Shown here piece after piece: positions 9,834 to 20,885 of a stretch of DNA of 64,000 nt. The translations under genes and the position numbers were made by a program. Every line of letters starts with the position of its first letter. The first letter of the stretch is position 1. The notes under the pieces were generated by a model. The model saw only the letters and a program-made list of their open reading frames with translations. It was not told where the DNA came from and made no database searches. Source of the stretch: Conchocele bisecta. Taxonomy: Eukaryota > Mollusca > Bivalvia > Lucinida > Thyasiridae. Location of the stretch: contig CM055278.1 in NCBI GenBank assembly GCA_029237695.1, positions 72,531,188-72,595,187 on the forward strand, written 5' to 3'.

Positions 9834-10943
9834 CTATTCCAACGCTACCCACTCCGGCATATAGTAGTCTTCATGCGTGAATTGCTTCCAAACGTGAGAA
9901 CCTTTCGTGAAAGGATGTTTATAATACACGACAGTCCCACCGGATAAAAATCCCGACCACCAACCAAATGACCCGACTGTCATTATCACGTGATCACAAG
10001 ACGAGAGAATCGCGAGATCTTGAGCAGGCGAAAACGATGGAAACGTTGCCGTGATGTTTCGATAGTTTAATATCCTCTTAGAATAGTCCATGTCTGTGGA
10101 GCACACAACAAACACGACGCGTTGGAATTTACCAAGAAAGTAGTCCACCGCGTGATGAATATATTCGTCACTGGCAGCCTTATATCCGTGTTTTGTCAAG
10201 TGAACTACTAGCATATCGCCTCTCCTTATATGTATACCTACAACGGTAGTCGTGATTGGTCCTTTTGAATTCGTTCTCCTGGCGTCCTCGACAATTGTTA
10301 CTGCTTTGACTTTAATTGATGGCCGGAATGTGAGCTCTCGCCTCACATCGTATGCTACGTGAATGAAGTACTTCCACGACTGTAAGTATTTTATGAATCG
10401 GTAGTTTACGCTGTTGGTCAGATTCGTGAGCCGAGGATCGAAGGCGCAGCTCTTATTTTCGTGCAGTGTAACGAACGTGTTGCATACTGTGGTATTCCGC
10501 ATCACCGAAGACGCTACCTCAAAGTTCTCGCGAAGAACGTCATTTGGCGGGAGAATTATGGCCGCATTATGTTGTTTGTCTCGACCGCGCTGATTGGTTA
10601 AGCCGTACACTGACGCATACTGGAACATCAGATTACCCAGACGACCATCGTACGACATACAGGACAAACGTCCAGCAGATGATATCGATGAATTCTTAGA
10701 CGGCCCATTAGCAGACGACACATCAGCAGACGGCCCATTAGCAGACGACACATTATCAGACGACACATCAGCAGACGACACGTTATCAGACGACAATGGA
10801 GTAGGTTCTATTATTCGACCGACCATTGAAGAGTTCGCCAAATAGGCAGTAACTGGTGATTGAAACAGTAGAACGTACACGCACATGAGTATAGTCATCG
10901 ACGTTGCGAGAAGCACCCGGCATCCGCCATTACCTGAAACCAT
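9834..10943 (-). CDS. GT11 alpha-1,2-fucosyltransferase-like type II membrane protein
   Basis: A single uninterrupted frame of 369 residues from the ATG at 10943. Residues 8-28 form a signal anchor, and residues 43-92 a Ser/Asn/Asp-rich stem. The GT11 motifs are GRLGNLMFQYA (100-110), VGIHIRRGD (235-243, the donor-binding HxRRGD motif) and GSFGWWSGFLSGG (324-336). Family knowledge: GT11 enzymes transfer L-fucose from GDP-fucose to galactose in alpha-1,2 linkage in the Golgi lumen. The length fits the family. The stem is coded by a short tandem repeat at 10690-10800 (GCAGACGACAC/GCAGACGGCCC units), so stem length is likely polymorphic. The open frame continues 30 codons upstream to 11033, but that part lies inside a MITE and resembles the same MITE at 54.45 kb, so the ATG at 10943 is preferred. 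Alternatively, TTTCAG at 10932-10937 (minus strand) is a splice acceptor and the gene has an upstream exon. Confidence 0.88.
   Translation of the reverse strand: MVSGNGGCRVLLATSMTILMCVYVLLFQSPVTAYLANSSMVGRIIEPTPLSSDNVSSADVSSDNVSSANGPSADVSSANGPSKNSSISSAGRLSCMSYDGRLGNLMFQYASVYGLTNQRGRDKQHNAAIILPPNDVLRENFEVASSVMRNTTVCNTFVTLHENKSCAFDPRLTNLTNSVNYRFIKYLQSWKYFIHVAYDVRRELTFRPSIKVKAVTIVEDARRTNSKGPITTTVVGIHIRRGDMLVVHLTKHGYKAASDEYIHHAVDYFLGKFQRVVFVVCSTDMDYSKRILNYRNITATFPSFSPAQDLAILSSCDHVIMTVGSFGWWSGFLSGGTVVYYKHPFTKGSHVWKQFTHEDYYMPEWVALE
10690..10800 (-). repeat. Coding minisatellite in the fucosyltransferase stem
   Basis: Repeats of AGCAGACGACACATC, AGCAGACGGCCCATT and ATCAGACGACA encode the SSADVSSDNV-like stem. 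Unit lengths are multiples of three, so changes in copy number keep the frame. Confidence 0.75.
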
Positions 10944-10946
10944 AAA

Positions 10947-11215
10947 TAGAGAATAGTAGGTTAGTGCCGTGAATGGGAAAAAATATCTGGCAAGGCTTCG
11001 GAAACGGGATGGGCGAGGCTCTGCCGAGCACATCCCGTTTCCGTGCCGCGCCAGATATTTTTCCCATTCACGGCATTAACCTACTATTCTATTTATCCCG
11101 TCAACATTACAAATAGCTTTAAGATGCAAAAGATAACCCCAGCCGCATCTCCAAATCGTATTGACAGGATATCAAAAATGTTTCACGGCACATACGCACT
11201 GTGTCGACGGGATAA
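10947..11215 (+). mobile_element. MITE of the AGAATAGTAGG/TATCCCGTCAACAC family (copy 2), at the fucosyltransferase start
   Basis: A near-perfect palindrome (10947-11092) is followed by the TATCCCGTCAACAT...GTCGACGGGATAA module (11094-11215). Its outer end lies 3 bases upstream of the fucosyltransferase ATG. The upstream extension of that reading frame is therefore MITE sequence. Confidence 0.85.
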
Positions 11216-12192
11216 TGCAGTTTATTTGTTTCTTTTATTTATGTGACGATAGGTTTACATTTACTTTTCGTTGTATTAATAGATTACATAATCGACGGGA
11301 ATTATAAAACATAATTTTACAGTTTATAATTTAAGTAGGATAATAAACATATATTTCTGTCCTGTATACCACATGTCCAAGAGTTGCATCGTAGCTATAA
11401 CAACATATGGGTAAGCTACATGTATGTTAGATTTGGACTTACGGTCGCAGTTTTCGTGGTATGTGTCGAAAGCGTCAATACATCAACTAACATTGCAGGG
11501 ACACTTGCCATAGTTATACCCCTTATGTGAGTATTACGATTATTCGTAATCATATTTTAGGTGAAGGGGCCAAGTGACTTTGGTGTGGTATGGGCCTGAC
11601 ACCAGGTCGGGTTATACTAATTTCAGGGCTGAATATATTTTTATCGATGTACATATTCCGTTCTGATTTTGGGATTCTCCCCCCCCCCCAATGCAGTAGG
11701 TTGAAACGGGATCGAACCCGTTTGCCCGGCCTTATATGACCTACCTTAGCTGTTGATAGGCCGTTAAACACCAATAAACAAACAACAAATTGGATTGATT
11801 TAGTTAAAACATTTTTTTAGCATTAAAGTTTTATCAAAAAATTGTTATTATAGCCGTAAATTTGGGCAGTTTTCGTGAAACATAAGGTAAGTGCAATATA
11901 ACCTAAGCTGCAAGAATGATATGTGTTCCGTCCAATCACGGACTTGGCACATTTGAATGAATTCGTGTAGCATGCTTAATGAAGGCAAGACAAGTTAGGT
12001 CAACAGACGATTCAATCAAAATGAATCGTCCAACTCTAAACGAACGTGATTGAAGCTCTCTAACTGGTTTGATAGTTCCTTGAAAATAATTGTCTAACCC
12101 AATTGACCAGCGTGAACCTAATCATGATGCACGTATGCGTGGTCAGATCTAGGCCCGCACTATTCACCAAACCATGAATAGTTTAGGCAACT
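11216..12192. other. Intergenic, with one SINE-like repeat
   Basis: AT-rich. The only structure seen is the minus-strand B-box element at 11547-11790. The rest shows no coding or RNA signal. Confidence 0.4.
11547..11790 (-). mobile_element. SINE-like element with a B-box-like motif (copy 1)
   Basis: On the minus strand it reads TTTGTTTATTGGTGTTTAAC, GGCCTATCAACAG, a pol III B-box-like GGTTCGATCCC, then AATCCCAAAATCAGAA and CAGCCCTGAAAT. Related copies lie at 22650-23215, 24150-24425 and 53341-53830. The B box suggests a pol III-derived SINE, but no clear A box is seen. Confidence 0.6.
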
Positions 12193-12390
12193 GGGTCCCG
12201 TTTCACTAAACTTCGCAAGACGAAGAAGTTCGTAAGTGCAACATTCATTTTTATATATATATCCAAATGCAATTATGTGTGCACATTTGTGCAAAATGAT
12301 AACGTTAGTTAACCACGTTAATGTGCGGAACAACGTCATAAAAATCTTAGTACGAACATTTGTTATCGTAAGAAGTTTAGTGAAACAGGC
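12193..12390. mobile_element. Foldback element, GTTTCACTAAACTTCG ends (copy 1)
   Basis: GTCCCGTTTCACTAAACTTCG at the left pairs with GAAGTTTAGTGAAAC at the right, with CGTAAGTGCAA/TTCGTAC inner arms. Relatives lie at 48390-48577 and 59351-59583. Confidence 0.6.
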
Positions 12391-12693
12391 ACCTGTGGCC
12401 CATTTCATCAACATTGCAAAGTTTACTTTAGTAGTAAAGTATATTTTGAGGGAAAATTTTTCAATTTTATGATAAATTTATTAATTTTTATTATACTGAA
12501 TTTATTACATTATCACAGCCAATTTGGCTGTGATAATGTAATACATTCAGTATAATAATTCTGCATACTTTTAATCATGAAATATATGCATTTGTTAGTT
12601 CTATATGAAATAATGCATTTCAGGAAACATAAATGATTACTCCCTCAAAGTATACTTTGCTAGTAAAGTATACTTTGCGATGAAATAGGCTAC
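12391..12693. mobile_element. Foldback element with AAAGTATACTTT arms (copy 1)
   Basis: The arms read CCATTTCATCAACATTGCAAAG and its inverse at 12655-12693. They contain repeated AGTATACTTT palindromes and a central GTGATAATGTAAT hairpin. It directly abuts the preceding foldback. Confidence 0.7.
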
Positions 12694-12750
12694 TGATGAA
12701 CGGGGTGAATGATGATTGACCTGTGTATTTCTTCGGACATGTGTTCCTGT

Positions 12751-13045
12751 AGCCGATTTCATCAACATTGCAAAGTATACTTTTCTAGCAAAGTATACTT
12801 TCAGGGAGTAATCATTTATTTTTCCTGAAATACATTATTTCATATAGAACTAACAACTGCATATATATGATGATTAAAAGTATGCAGAATTATTATACTG
12901 AACTTATTACATTATGTGACAATGTAATAAATTCAGTATAATAAAAATTAATAAATTTATCCTAAAATTGAAAATTTCTTCATCAAAGTATACGTTGCTA
13001 GAAAAGTATACTTTACATGTACAATGTTGGTGAAATAGACTAATG
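12751..13045. mobile_element. Foldback element with AAAGTATACTTT arms (copy 2, inverted)
   Basis: The same element as at 12391-12693 in opposite orientation, 57 bases away: left GCCGATTTCATCAACATTGC, right GTTGGTGAAATAGACTA. A half copy lies at 29757-29927. Confidence 0.7.
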
Positions 13046-13633
13046 AAATGCCTTCGGATTCCACGCACTTTAAAGAAACAACCCGTTGTTCATACCACAG
13101 TAAAATCCACAGCCCATGGTTTTATTCCTTAGGTTTGAGATTTTAAATTTATGTCTGGTTTTACTATTTCTAATATTACGGTCTGTTTCACGACACCTGC
13201 CCAAATGTTACGGCTGCATTTGGTATACATTAAGCAATGCAAACACAATATTTATTTCAATAATATAAAATGTTATCAAAATTTAAGACTGAGCCTTCTA
13301 TTTTATTTCGTAAACTTCTATAAAATGTTATGAACAAATATTTGTCATTGAGAATGTAGAGGAAAATTTGAAACCTACATAGATAGGTTGGAAATGATCA
13401 AACGCTAAAACTTTGAAAATCTGTCTATAGACATCAGAATTATTTTTAGCCTCATATTTATATATTGCTAACAAATAATATTAGTTTAACATATTGTTTT
13501 TGCTCCAACTAATGATGTGTGGTTGTTGTTGAGAGCAGCTTTGCATCTTATGTTGACTCTTTTATTTGTATATTCCATTGACGTGCTGTGCTTATTTGTT
13601 AGGAAGTTTCTGTCTTAGTAGCAATGTGTTAGT
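13046..13633. other. No supported feature
   Basis: AT-rich sequence. A 60-codon ORF at 13151 shows no domain. Nothing else is seen. Confidence 0.4.
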
Positions 13634-13943
13634 ATATAGAGAATAGCAGGTTAGTGCCGTGAATGGGAAAAAATATCTGGCAAGGCTCAGGAAACGGGAT
13701 GGGCGAGGCTCTGCCGAGCACATCCCGTTTCCGTGCCGCGCCAGATATTTTTTCCCATTCAAGGCACTAACCTACTATTCTATTTATCCCGTCAACACCT
13801 ACAAATGGCTTTAAAATGCAAACATTAATAACCCCAGCCACCGCACATATTCATACGCAGTGATTAGGTCGTATTGACAGGATATCAAAAATGTTTCACG
13901 GCACCGTGTTTCACGGCACATACGCACTGTGTTGACCGGATAA
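13634..13943 (+). mobile_element. MITE of the AGAATAGTAGG/TATCCCGTCAACAC family (copy 3)
   Basis: A complete two-module copy: the palindrome at 13634-13783, then the TATCCCGTCAACAC module ending GTGTTGACCGGATAA. This is the best full-length reference copy in the window, at about 310 bp. Confidence 0.85.
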
Positions 13944-14069
13944 GTAGGCATTGTTACTGGGCCCGTCATAGTACTACAAGTGTGGCTTGACGTTTGTATC
14001 GTTACATTTCCTTCAGTTGTTTTAGTTATGTTTTATCACGCTCGCTTGCGTTGGGCGTGATATAGTCGC

Positions 14070-15965
14070 TGCTGTTTTTTGCGTGCGTCCGTTCGTCCGT
14101 GCGTCTGTGCGTCCGGCATTTCGTTAACGATTTTAAGTACCAAGTCTCCACAACCCTCAGTCCAATTGACTTGAAACTTCACATACCATTTTATCATCAT
14201 CCATATGCTTAATATATAGACGGTCCATGCGGCCGCAATGCGATTTTCAGGTGTCAAATGTCTGAAAATTGCGTTAACGATTTTTGTAAAATTGATGTTT
14301 ACGTTTTTAAATTCTAGATATCCCCACGACCCTAAGTCTGATTGACTTGAAACTTCACATACCTCTTTATCAACATCCAAAAGTTCGTTATATAGCCCAC
14401 CCATAAGCCCCCATGTCCAGGGTCAATGTGAAATCACTTTGAAAGTTGCGTTAAAGGTTTTATTTTTCACAATCTGCGTTAAAGTTTTAAGTACCCAATA
14501 CCGCCGCAAGCCTAAGTCCAAATGACTTGAAACACCACACACCTCTCTTTATCATAATCCATATCGTCATTCTATGGCCCATCCATGTGGCGCCCATGTC
14601 CACGGTCAAAGTCATTACTTTCAAATGTGCGGTTCAAGTTTGTTTACCCTAAGTCCAACTGACATGCAATTTCACATACCTCAGTATCATCATTCATATT
14701 TTCATTCGACTCTCATGCCCATTACTCCCAAATTTGCGCTAAACTGTTTTTTTGTGTAAAATCTGTGTTTAAGTACCCAATATCTCCACAACCCTAAATC
14801 CAATTGACTTGAAACGGTAGTACCTCTTTATCAATATCCATATGTGTTCATCTATGGCCCTTCCATGTGGCCCCGTGTCCAAGGTCAAGGTTAACTTACT
14901 TTGAATTTCGCTTTTTTTTATTTTTATAAAATTTGCGTTAAATTGTTTAAGTACTCAATATCTCCACAACACTATCATTCTATAGCCCATCCATGTGCTC
15001 CCCCCATGCCCAAGGTCATTGTCTTTGAATTTTGCGTATTTTGATTCGTAAAATCTGCGTTAAAGTCTTTAAGTACCCAATATCTCCGCAACCTTACGTC
15101 CAATTGACGTGATACTTCATATACCTCTTTATCATCATCCATATTTTCATTTTATAGCCCACCCATGTGGCACCCATGTTCACGGTCAAGGTAAAATTAC
15201 TTTGAAATATGCGTGAAAATAAATTATTTTTACGTCAAATTAAGTCAAATTGATTTGAAACTGCACATACCTCATTATCATCATCAGTATCATACCCTAA
15301 CCCACCCATATGGCTCCCATGCCAAGGTAGATGTCTAATTATTTGCGTTAAAGGTTTTATTTGTTTTAAACTCTGCGTTACAGTGTTTAGGTATCCAATA
15401 TCTCCACAACCCTAAGCAGTGTTCAATTTAGTATTTCAGAATTCAGGCTACTGGCAAATCCATATTTAAAAAGGGGCCACTCCAACTCAAAATGGGCCAT
15501 CTGTTTTAGCCACTAAAATATACGGCCTTTTTGACGGAAAATTATTTATATGCTTATAATTATTAACATGCAGGTATCAATTTTGGATTCAATGAAAAGT
15601 GCCACTGACCTGTTTTACTACGACACTTATTTTATTTCTGCAATTTATCTTCAAATATTAATAATATTAATATCGTGGGTCATTTGTAAACGTTATGGGC
15701 CATTATGGCCCCTCACTATTTCGTTTTGGGGCCATTTATGACAAATAGGAGCCAATGGCCCCATGGCCAGTCCTAGAATGAACACTGCTAAGTCCAACTG
15801 ACGTGAAATTTCACATACTTCTTTATCACCATCCATATTTCCATTCTATTCCCTATCCCACCCACGCAGCCCTCATACCCAAAGGTCAAGGTGACAAATG
15901 ACTCGATCACTTAGCGTTCGTAAAATCTGCGTTAAAGCTTTTAAGTACCATATATCTCCATAATC
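14070..15965 (+). repeat. Diverged tandem array, 140-180 bp units, with CGTCCGT leader
   Basis: A leader of CGTCC/CGTGCGTC repeats (14085-14117) is followed by about nine decayed units. Each carries AAGTACCCAATATCTCCACA, CCCTAAGTCCAATTGACTTG, CACATACCTCTTTATCATC and often CCAAGGTCAAGGT. Anchor positions are about 14171, 14343, 14523, 14661, 14806, 15106, 15252 and 15797. A TIR element interrupts it at 15417-15787. ORFs within it are not genes. Confidence 0.8.
15417..15787. mobile_element. 371-bp TIR element inserted in the tandem array
   Basis: The ends are CAGTGTTCAATTTAG and CTAGAATGAACACTG. It is flanked by CTAAG on both sides, and neighbouring array units show the uninterrupted CCCTAAGTCC target. 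The duplication is 5 bp (or 3 bp if the TIR begins with the preceding G). The interior has GGGGCCA/TGGCCCC inverted motifs. Confidence 0.8.
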
Positions 15966-16675
15966 CGAGTGCACTAACGAGATACATGCATATTGGGACC
16001 ATCAAATAACCCGTGATATTCTCGCCGCGGCTATATAGTTATAATATTATATTTTATTTTATGTATGCTGTGATTGTTTTTCGTTGTGACTATTTTGTCA
16101 CTACTGTCTGTTTCACGAAACCTGTCCAAATTTTACGGCCATGAAAACAATGCAAAAACAATATTTTTTTCGAAAAATATATCGTAGAAAGTGGACTCGT
16201 ACCCTGCTGTCATATACACTCCAGTAACAACACATGTATATATTTCCTATTATGTAACATGTATGTTTGTGACTGCAAAGAAACTAAGAATGAGCCTTCT
16301 TTTTATTTCGTGAAAGTTGGTCAAATATTTATTTTATTACGAAAAATTTAGTTGTCTATGGGAAAGTAACATGGATGGGGGGAAATGAGGCGGAGGAACT
16401 GTGGGCGGAGTCAAAATATGATTTGTTTGGAATTTTACTCTGAAAACTAGCTAGATATATTAGAAACAATCCAACGAAGAAAACAAAAGTTACGTTTTGA
16501 AAATCGGTTCAGTATTTAATATTATCGAACAAAATATTGTGTTTTATTTGTTTATGTCAAGGGGTTACCCATCATATCACTCAGCTGCATATCATGTCAG
16601 CGGTGTTTGCATGTTAATGCCGGTACGTTAACCTGTATAATGTTCATGGCCTTGGTATGAATCATGCATGTGAGT
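15966..16675. other. No supported gene
   Basis: AT-rich. A stretch near 16090-16350 (CTGTTTCACGAAACCTG, TGAGCCTTCTTTTTATTTCG) resembles 13180-13320, so a dispersed repeat is likely. No coding signal. Confidence 0.4.
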
Positions 16676-16945
16676 TATTGTGACCTATGAGTCGTGTGAG
16701 TTATGCCACCACGGTAGCTGTCATATGAACACAAACGACTGTGAGTTAGTCGGTTCGGCGACCTTCTGCCCACAGCTAATGTATGGCTGTCCGTGACCTA
16801 TGTGACTTGTGAGTTATGACATCACGGTAGCTGTCATATGAACACAAGCAACTGTAGATCAGTCGGTCCGACGACCTTCTTATGCCCATAGCTAGTGTAC
16901 AGGTGTGTGAACTATGCGACTTGTGAGTTTTGTCAGCACTATAGC
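16676..16945. repeat. Tandem repeat of about 114 bp, 2.3 copies
   Basis: GTGACCTATG...GTGAGTTATG followed by CACGGTAGCTGTCATATGAA and GTCGGTYCGRCGACCTTCT recurs at 16679, 16794 and, partly, 16907. Confidence 0.75.
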
Positions 16946-17169
16946 TTTCAAAACGCAGACAATTTCATATGTGGTTGGCACTCCAATTAATGGATAACTG
17001 TTTGGGTCTACAATTCGTAGAATTATGGCCCAAAATAAATTAAAGGTATGAAACTGAGTGATATTCCTGGAATTACTGCCGAAAAATAGTTGGAATGAAG
17101 AATAAACCGCTCTGCTCAACTTGCCGATATGGTCATAACGTCGCCGACAGAAAACACATAACAAGTGCG

Positions 17170-17690
17170 ACCAATGTTATGTTATGCTATGCTATGCTAC
17201 GCTATGATGCTATGCTATGCTATGCTATGCTACGCTAAGCTACACTACACTACACTACACTACACTACACTACACTACACTACACTACACTACACTACAC
17301 TACACTACACTACACTACACTACACTACACTACACTACACTACACTACACTACACTACACTACACTACACTACACTACACTACACTACACTACACTACAC
17401 AAACATACACTGCACTGCACTGCACTGCACTGCACTGCACTACACTACACTACACTACACTACACTACACTACACTGCACTGCACTGCACTGCACTGCAC
17501 TGCACTGCACTGCACTGCTCTACGCTACGCTACGCTACGCTACGCTACGCTACGCTACGCTACGCTACGCTACGCTACGCTACGCTATGCTATACTACAC
17601 TACACTACACTACACTACACTACACTACACTATATACTATACTATGCTATACTATATTATACTAAACTACACTACTCTACACTATATACT
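17170..17690. repeat. Pentamer satellite (CTACA)n with variant blocks
   Basis: A 5-base period throughout, in blocks of TATGC, TACAC, TGCAC, TACAC, TGCAC, TACGC, TATGC and TACAC. The block structure shows that expansion of local variants, not point mutation alone, shapes the array. Long ORFs here are artefacts of a stop-free pentamer. Confidence 0.95.
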
Positions 17691-17870
17691 ATATACGTTA
17701 CAGTATCTACCGTTACACATAGAGTATACGCCAACATTTACAGCAGTTTGCAAGTTGACCTAATCGAACTAGAAGCATGTTTGGCATTGAATAATGAATG
17801 TAAAGACGGATGAGCTTGAGTCTGTTGGTAACACATGAATGTGCAAAGCGAAAAAGTCAAACCGGCAAGT

Positions 17871-18118
17871 AGGGTTGTCCGATTAGCGCAATCGGTAACG
17901 AGCGCGCTTCTCACCAATGCGGCCCCGGGTTTGATCCTCGGCCGTGGCAGTATCTGAGGTGGTATGGTGGTCGCCAGATCGGACAAGTGGGGTTCCTCCT
18001 GGTACTCCGGTTTCCTCCCACATTAATGACCGCCATTACACCTTAATCTGTGCCAACGAAAGCATTTGTATAAGTGCTGTCGCGCTGGTTTGTAATCGTT
18101 GTAAAATAAATAAAGTTT
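17871..18118 (+). mobile_element. tRNA-derived SINE
   Basis: The head has an A-box-like TAGCGCAATCGG (17885) and a B-box-like GGTTTGATCCT (17928). The body has GGTGGTCGCCAGATCGGACA and CTCCGGTTTCCTCCCACAT, a block shared by invertebrate SINEs. The tail ends AAATAAATAAAGTTTA. The same body and tail occur at 40815-40998 and, inverted, at 55203-55400. Confidence 0.85.
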
Positions 18119-18394
18119 AAATAGCAAGTATGAACGTGCGCGGATACGCAAATTAGGTATGTTGATTTCTTCCCGACATATATTGCCTTGAAATATAATC
18201 CCACAGTTATTGTATCTAGTTCCTGTTTTTGTCGTCTATCACTAACGGTCCATGATACTAATGTCCCCAACATATGTTGCCTTGAAATATCATCCCACCG
18301 TATCTATTTCTTATATTGACATGCCATACATGTTAGCGTGCTTTTCATATTCAGACAACAGAAACGTCGAATGTTCATTACAATCGTCCCACTT

Positions 18395-18996
18395 AAGCGG
18401 CCCTCACATATCGGTCACGGCGCCCGCGCGACTCCTAAAACGGGCCAAAAAGGTCATTTTCGCGAGGCATCCGGCTGGACGCTGTCCGATTTCTACGGGC
18501 TCCGCTGCGATTTTTAGAGGTCGCACGAACGCTGAGCGCGTGAAAACCTGACTCCCAAATCTGCGATTTTCCAAACGCGATTTTATGTTGTGGCAAACCC
18601 GTAGACATGTCGCTAGGGCCCCGCCCGGCGGCCTGCCGGAAACCGACCAGTGATCTGGTGGCCGCGGCGCAGTGGGATTTTCACGGGCCCCTCACGGCCA
18701 CCCTACGATAGCCTCACGGCCCCATCACGGATCCAGCCAGGACGCCAACCGAGCTGGTCTTTGATCAGCCGGCGCCCGCCAGATTATATAGCGGCGTCCG
18801 GACGACGCCCTAGCGGATGCACTGTCTCCACTGCGATACAATGTTCAAAGGGCACCGACCGGGCCGCATCTAATATGTGAGGGCACACGTCGCAGACATG
18901 AAATTCGCCAGATTCATCCACGTGCTCTATATCTCCCGGCGACCCCTGCGATTAGAAAAATCAAGCGGACGCCGGCTGATATGTGATGGCCCAAGC
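18395..18996. mobile_element. GC-rich TIR element of about 0.6 kb
   Basis: The left end has GCGGCCCTCACATATCGG and the right end CTGATATGTGATGGCCC, an imperfect inverted pair that continues into GGCGCCCGC/GCGGACGCC. The interior is far richer in GC than the surroundings, and an internal CTAATATGTGAGGGC repeats the terminus at 18860. No domain is found in its ORFs. Confidence 0.6.
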
Positions 18997-19914
18997 TGTA
19001 CTTGGACCACCTGCTGAAAAAGACGGACCTTACAATATCTGCAATAAATGTACGATCGGCGACCCATATCATGTCAGTTTTCGAGAAAGGATTCCCTAGT
19101 GACTGAATGGCGGACATCGTATGTTCTGATCAGACGGCACATCCATGGCTTTCGGATTTTTTGCAGGAGATATTTTTTTTCTTAACATCGGTAAAGGTTG
19201 TGCTAAATTTAAATTGTATACATTATATTAGAAAGAAAGAATTGAGCAATAGACTGAAAATTCGCGTCGAGTTAACCAGATCTGAAACATATAGTTGTGC
19301 GGGAAACCGGGCCCAGCCTACATCGGTCTACAAATATTCTGCCGACCATTGTATCTAAATAAAAAATGTAGCTTGCACATAGTTTTAACCTGTAAATGGT
19401 GGTCGAAAACAGTTAATGCCCTATTATAGATATATTTGGGAATGTATCTTACACTGAACTAAAGTTCAAATACAATTTAAACGAATTTATAACGCTCACA
19501 TTGGTAAAAATGCATTACAATAATAACAAGAACAATTATAACATGAATGATCATGTTATAAAAGAACGCTTTGAGTGTATGTTATTATTATTGAGGCCAA
19601 CTACATGTTTGCAAGTAGCATGTAAAGTTATAGATATCAGGGTATGGGATCAGTGGTTTCCGAACCTGCTTTTCCGACGTGACGTATTCTGTGACGTCAT
19701 TTTTACAGTAAATTTTCTTGAAACTTTTCCAAGCAAACGGACGGATTTCGATGATATGTATCACACCAAAGACGTGACATACCAGTTCGATGATATGTAT
19801 CACACCATACATTCACATTCTTTAGATTTTCATTCACATCCATGGTAACCGATTCTTCGTCAAAACCAGAAAATTGTTAGATTAAAGCAAACTATACCAT
19901 AATGCTACTGGCAT
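18997..19914. other. Dispersed-repeat DNA, no supported gene
   Basis: It contains a 22-bp direct repeat, TTCGATGATATGTATCACAC plus two bases, at about 19747 and 19789. Otherwise AT-rich, without coding evidence. Confidence 0.4.
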
Positions 19915-20216
19915 CATTAAACGAAGCTAATCCCCTCGCACTGGCATCATTAAACGAAGCTAATCCCCTCGCTGGCAGCCTTGATAATAAAAAAGTACTC
20001 CGTGACCTTGGGTGGTCGAACGTGGATCATATGAGTCTACTCATATGCTAAACAATGCTTCATCCATAGACACACATTATGGTCAAATAATATCAAAATC
20101 GTGGAAGCAGTTCACAAGTTATTGAAAAATGAAAGGTGTTACTAGCGTACGTACATACGTACGCAGTACATGGACTAACTATATACCAGCTCTTGCCTAT
20201 CGGCGAGGGGATACTA
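19915..20216. mobile_element. MITE-like repeat with TAATCCCCTCGC ends (copy 1)
   Basis: The left end TAATCCCCTCGC pairs with GCGAGGGGATACTA at the right. A direct 34-bp duplication (CTGGCATCATTAAACG...) sits at the left end, and a GTACGTACATACGTACG run near 20145. The copy at 50395-50690 shares GACACACATT, ATCATCAAAATCGT and CATGGACTAACTATATA. Confidence 0.65.
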
Positions 20217-20687
20217 ATTGGCAACCTGTTAAGCATTTACTGCGTTATGTTTCATTAAACTCTGTCTTTCCATTATAAAGATATTACATTCAACATCCTG
20301 CATCACCTTTAATTGACATGGCGCAATTTTAAATATTGCGCGGGCCCAATTTTCCCAATTTTAGTACTTTCCCCTAACAAAAAAAACCGACATCTAGTCG
20401 CACGCTGACTGAGCCGCGATCTATAAACTTACCCAGGGAGATTACATTGCAAACATAGTGTAACGCGTCCACTGGCGGTTTGTTTCGGTGAGTCCGCACA
20501 GTACAACAGTCCGACTTGGCAACGCCACCTAGCGACTTATCACCGGCACTGCAGTGCATGATATAAAAATCCTAAAACCATCAACTTCTAAAACTGGCGT
20601 TTTGAAGAAAGTCATGAAATATGCAATCTTAAATTCGATAAAATTGACGCAGTACAATTTGAACGACGTTATAAGCCAAAGATATGA

Positions 20688-20885
20688 GTGCCGGAAATAA
20701 TCCACATTCAGACACATGAAAATGTTTGCCATTTCATTGTCGAAACTCCAGACGGTCTTACAGAATGTGAAAGCCATAGAAAATGTATACTGGATATCAA
20801 ATACTCCTACAAGCACCAATATGAACTTGTGAGTGAAATTCACGACAGGTCATACATTACATCGAAACAGAAATCATTGCCTTGA
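20688..20885 (+). pseudogene. Fragment of a YqaJ-like PD-(D/E)xK nuclease
   Basis: The frame contains ETPDGLTECESHRKC followed by CILDIKYSYKHQ. This spacing matches the YqaJ-type exonuclease core, where a PDG Asp precedes an (E/D)xK strand and a PYKHR-like tail. Family knowledge: YqaJ nucleases degrade or process DNA ends and are common in mollusc mobile DNA. A TGA lies directly before the frame and another stop ends it at 20885; further open sequence follows to about 20960. An ATTCAG acceptor at 20711 and a GTGAGT donor at 20837 would allow a short exon, but a decayed fragment is more likely. Confidence 0.5.

Noticed and set aside
10943..11033. 30-codon N-terminal extension of the fucosyltransferase
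   Set aside because: It lies wholly in the MITE and is not expected in a GT11 protein. Kept only as a possible MITE-derived extension.
17165..17813. Long ORFs of 166 and 198 codons (LHYTT repeats)
   Set aside because: They are translations of the CTACA pentamer satellite, which is stop-free in all frames of that strand. No gene features.
17885..17940. A tRNA gene
   Set aside because: A-box and B-box-like motifs are present, but no full cloverleaf is seen and it continues into a SINE body and A-rich tail.
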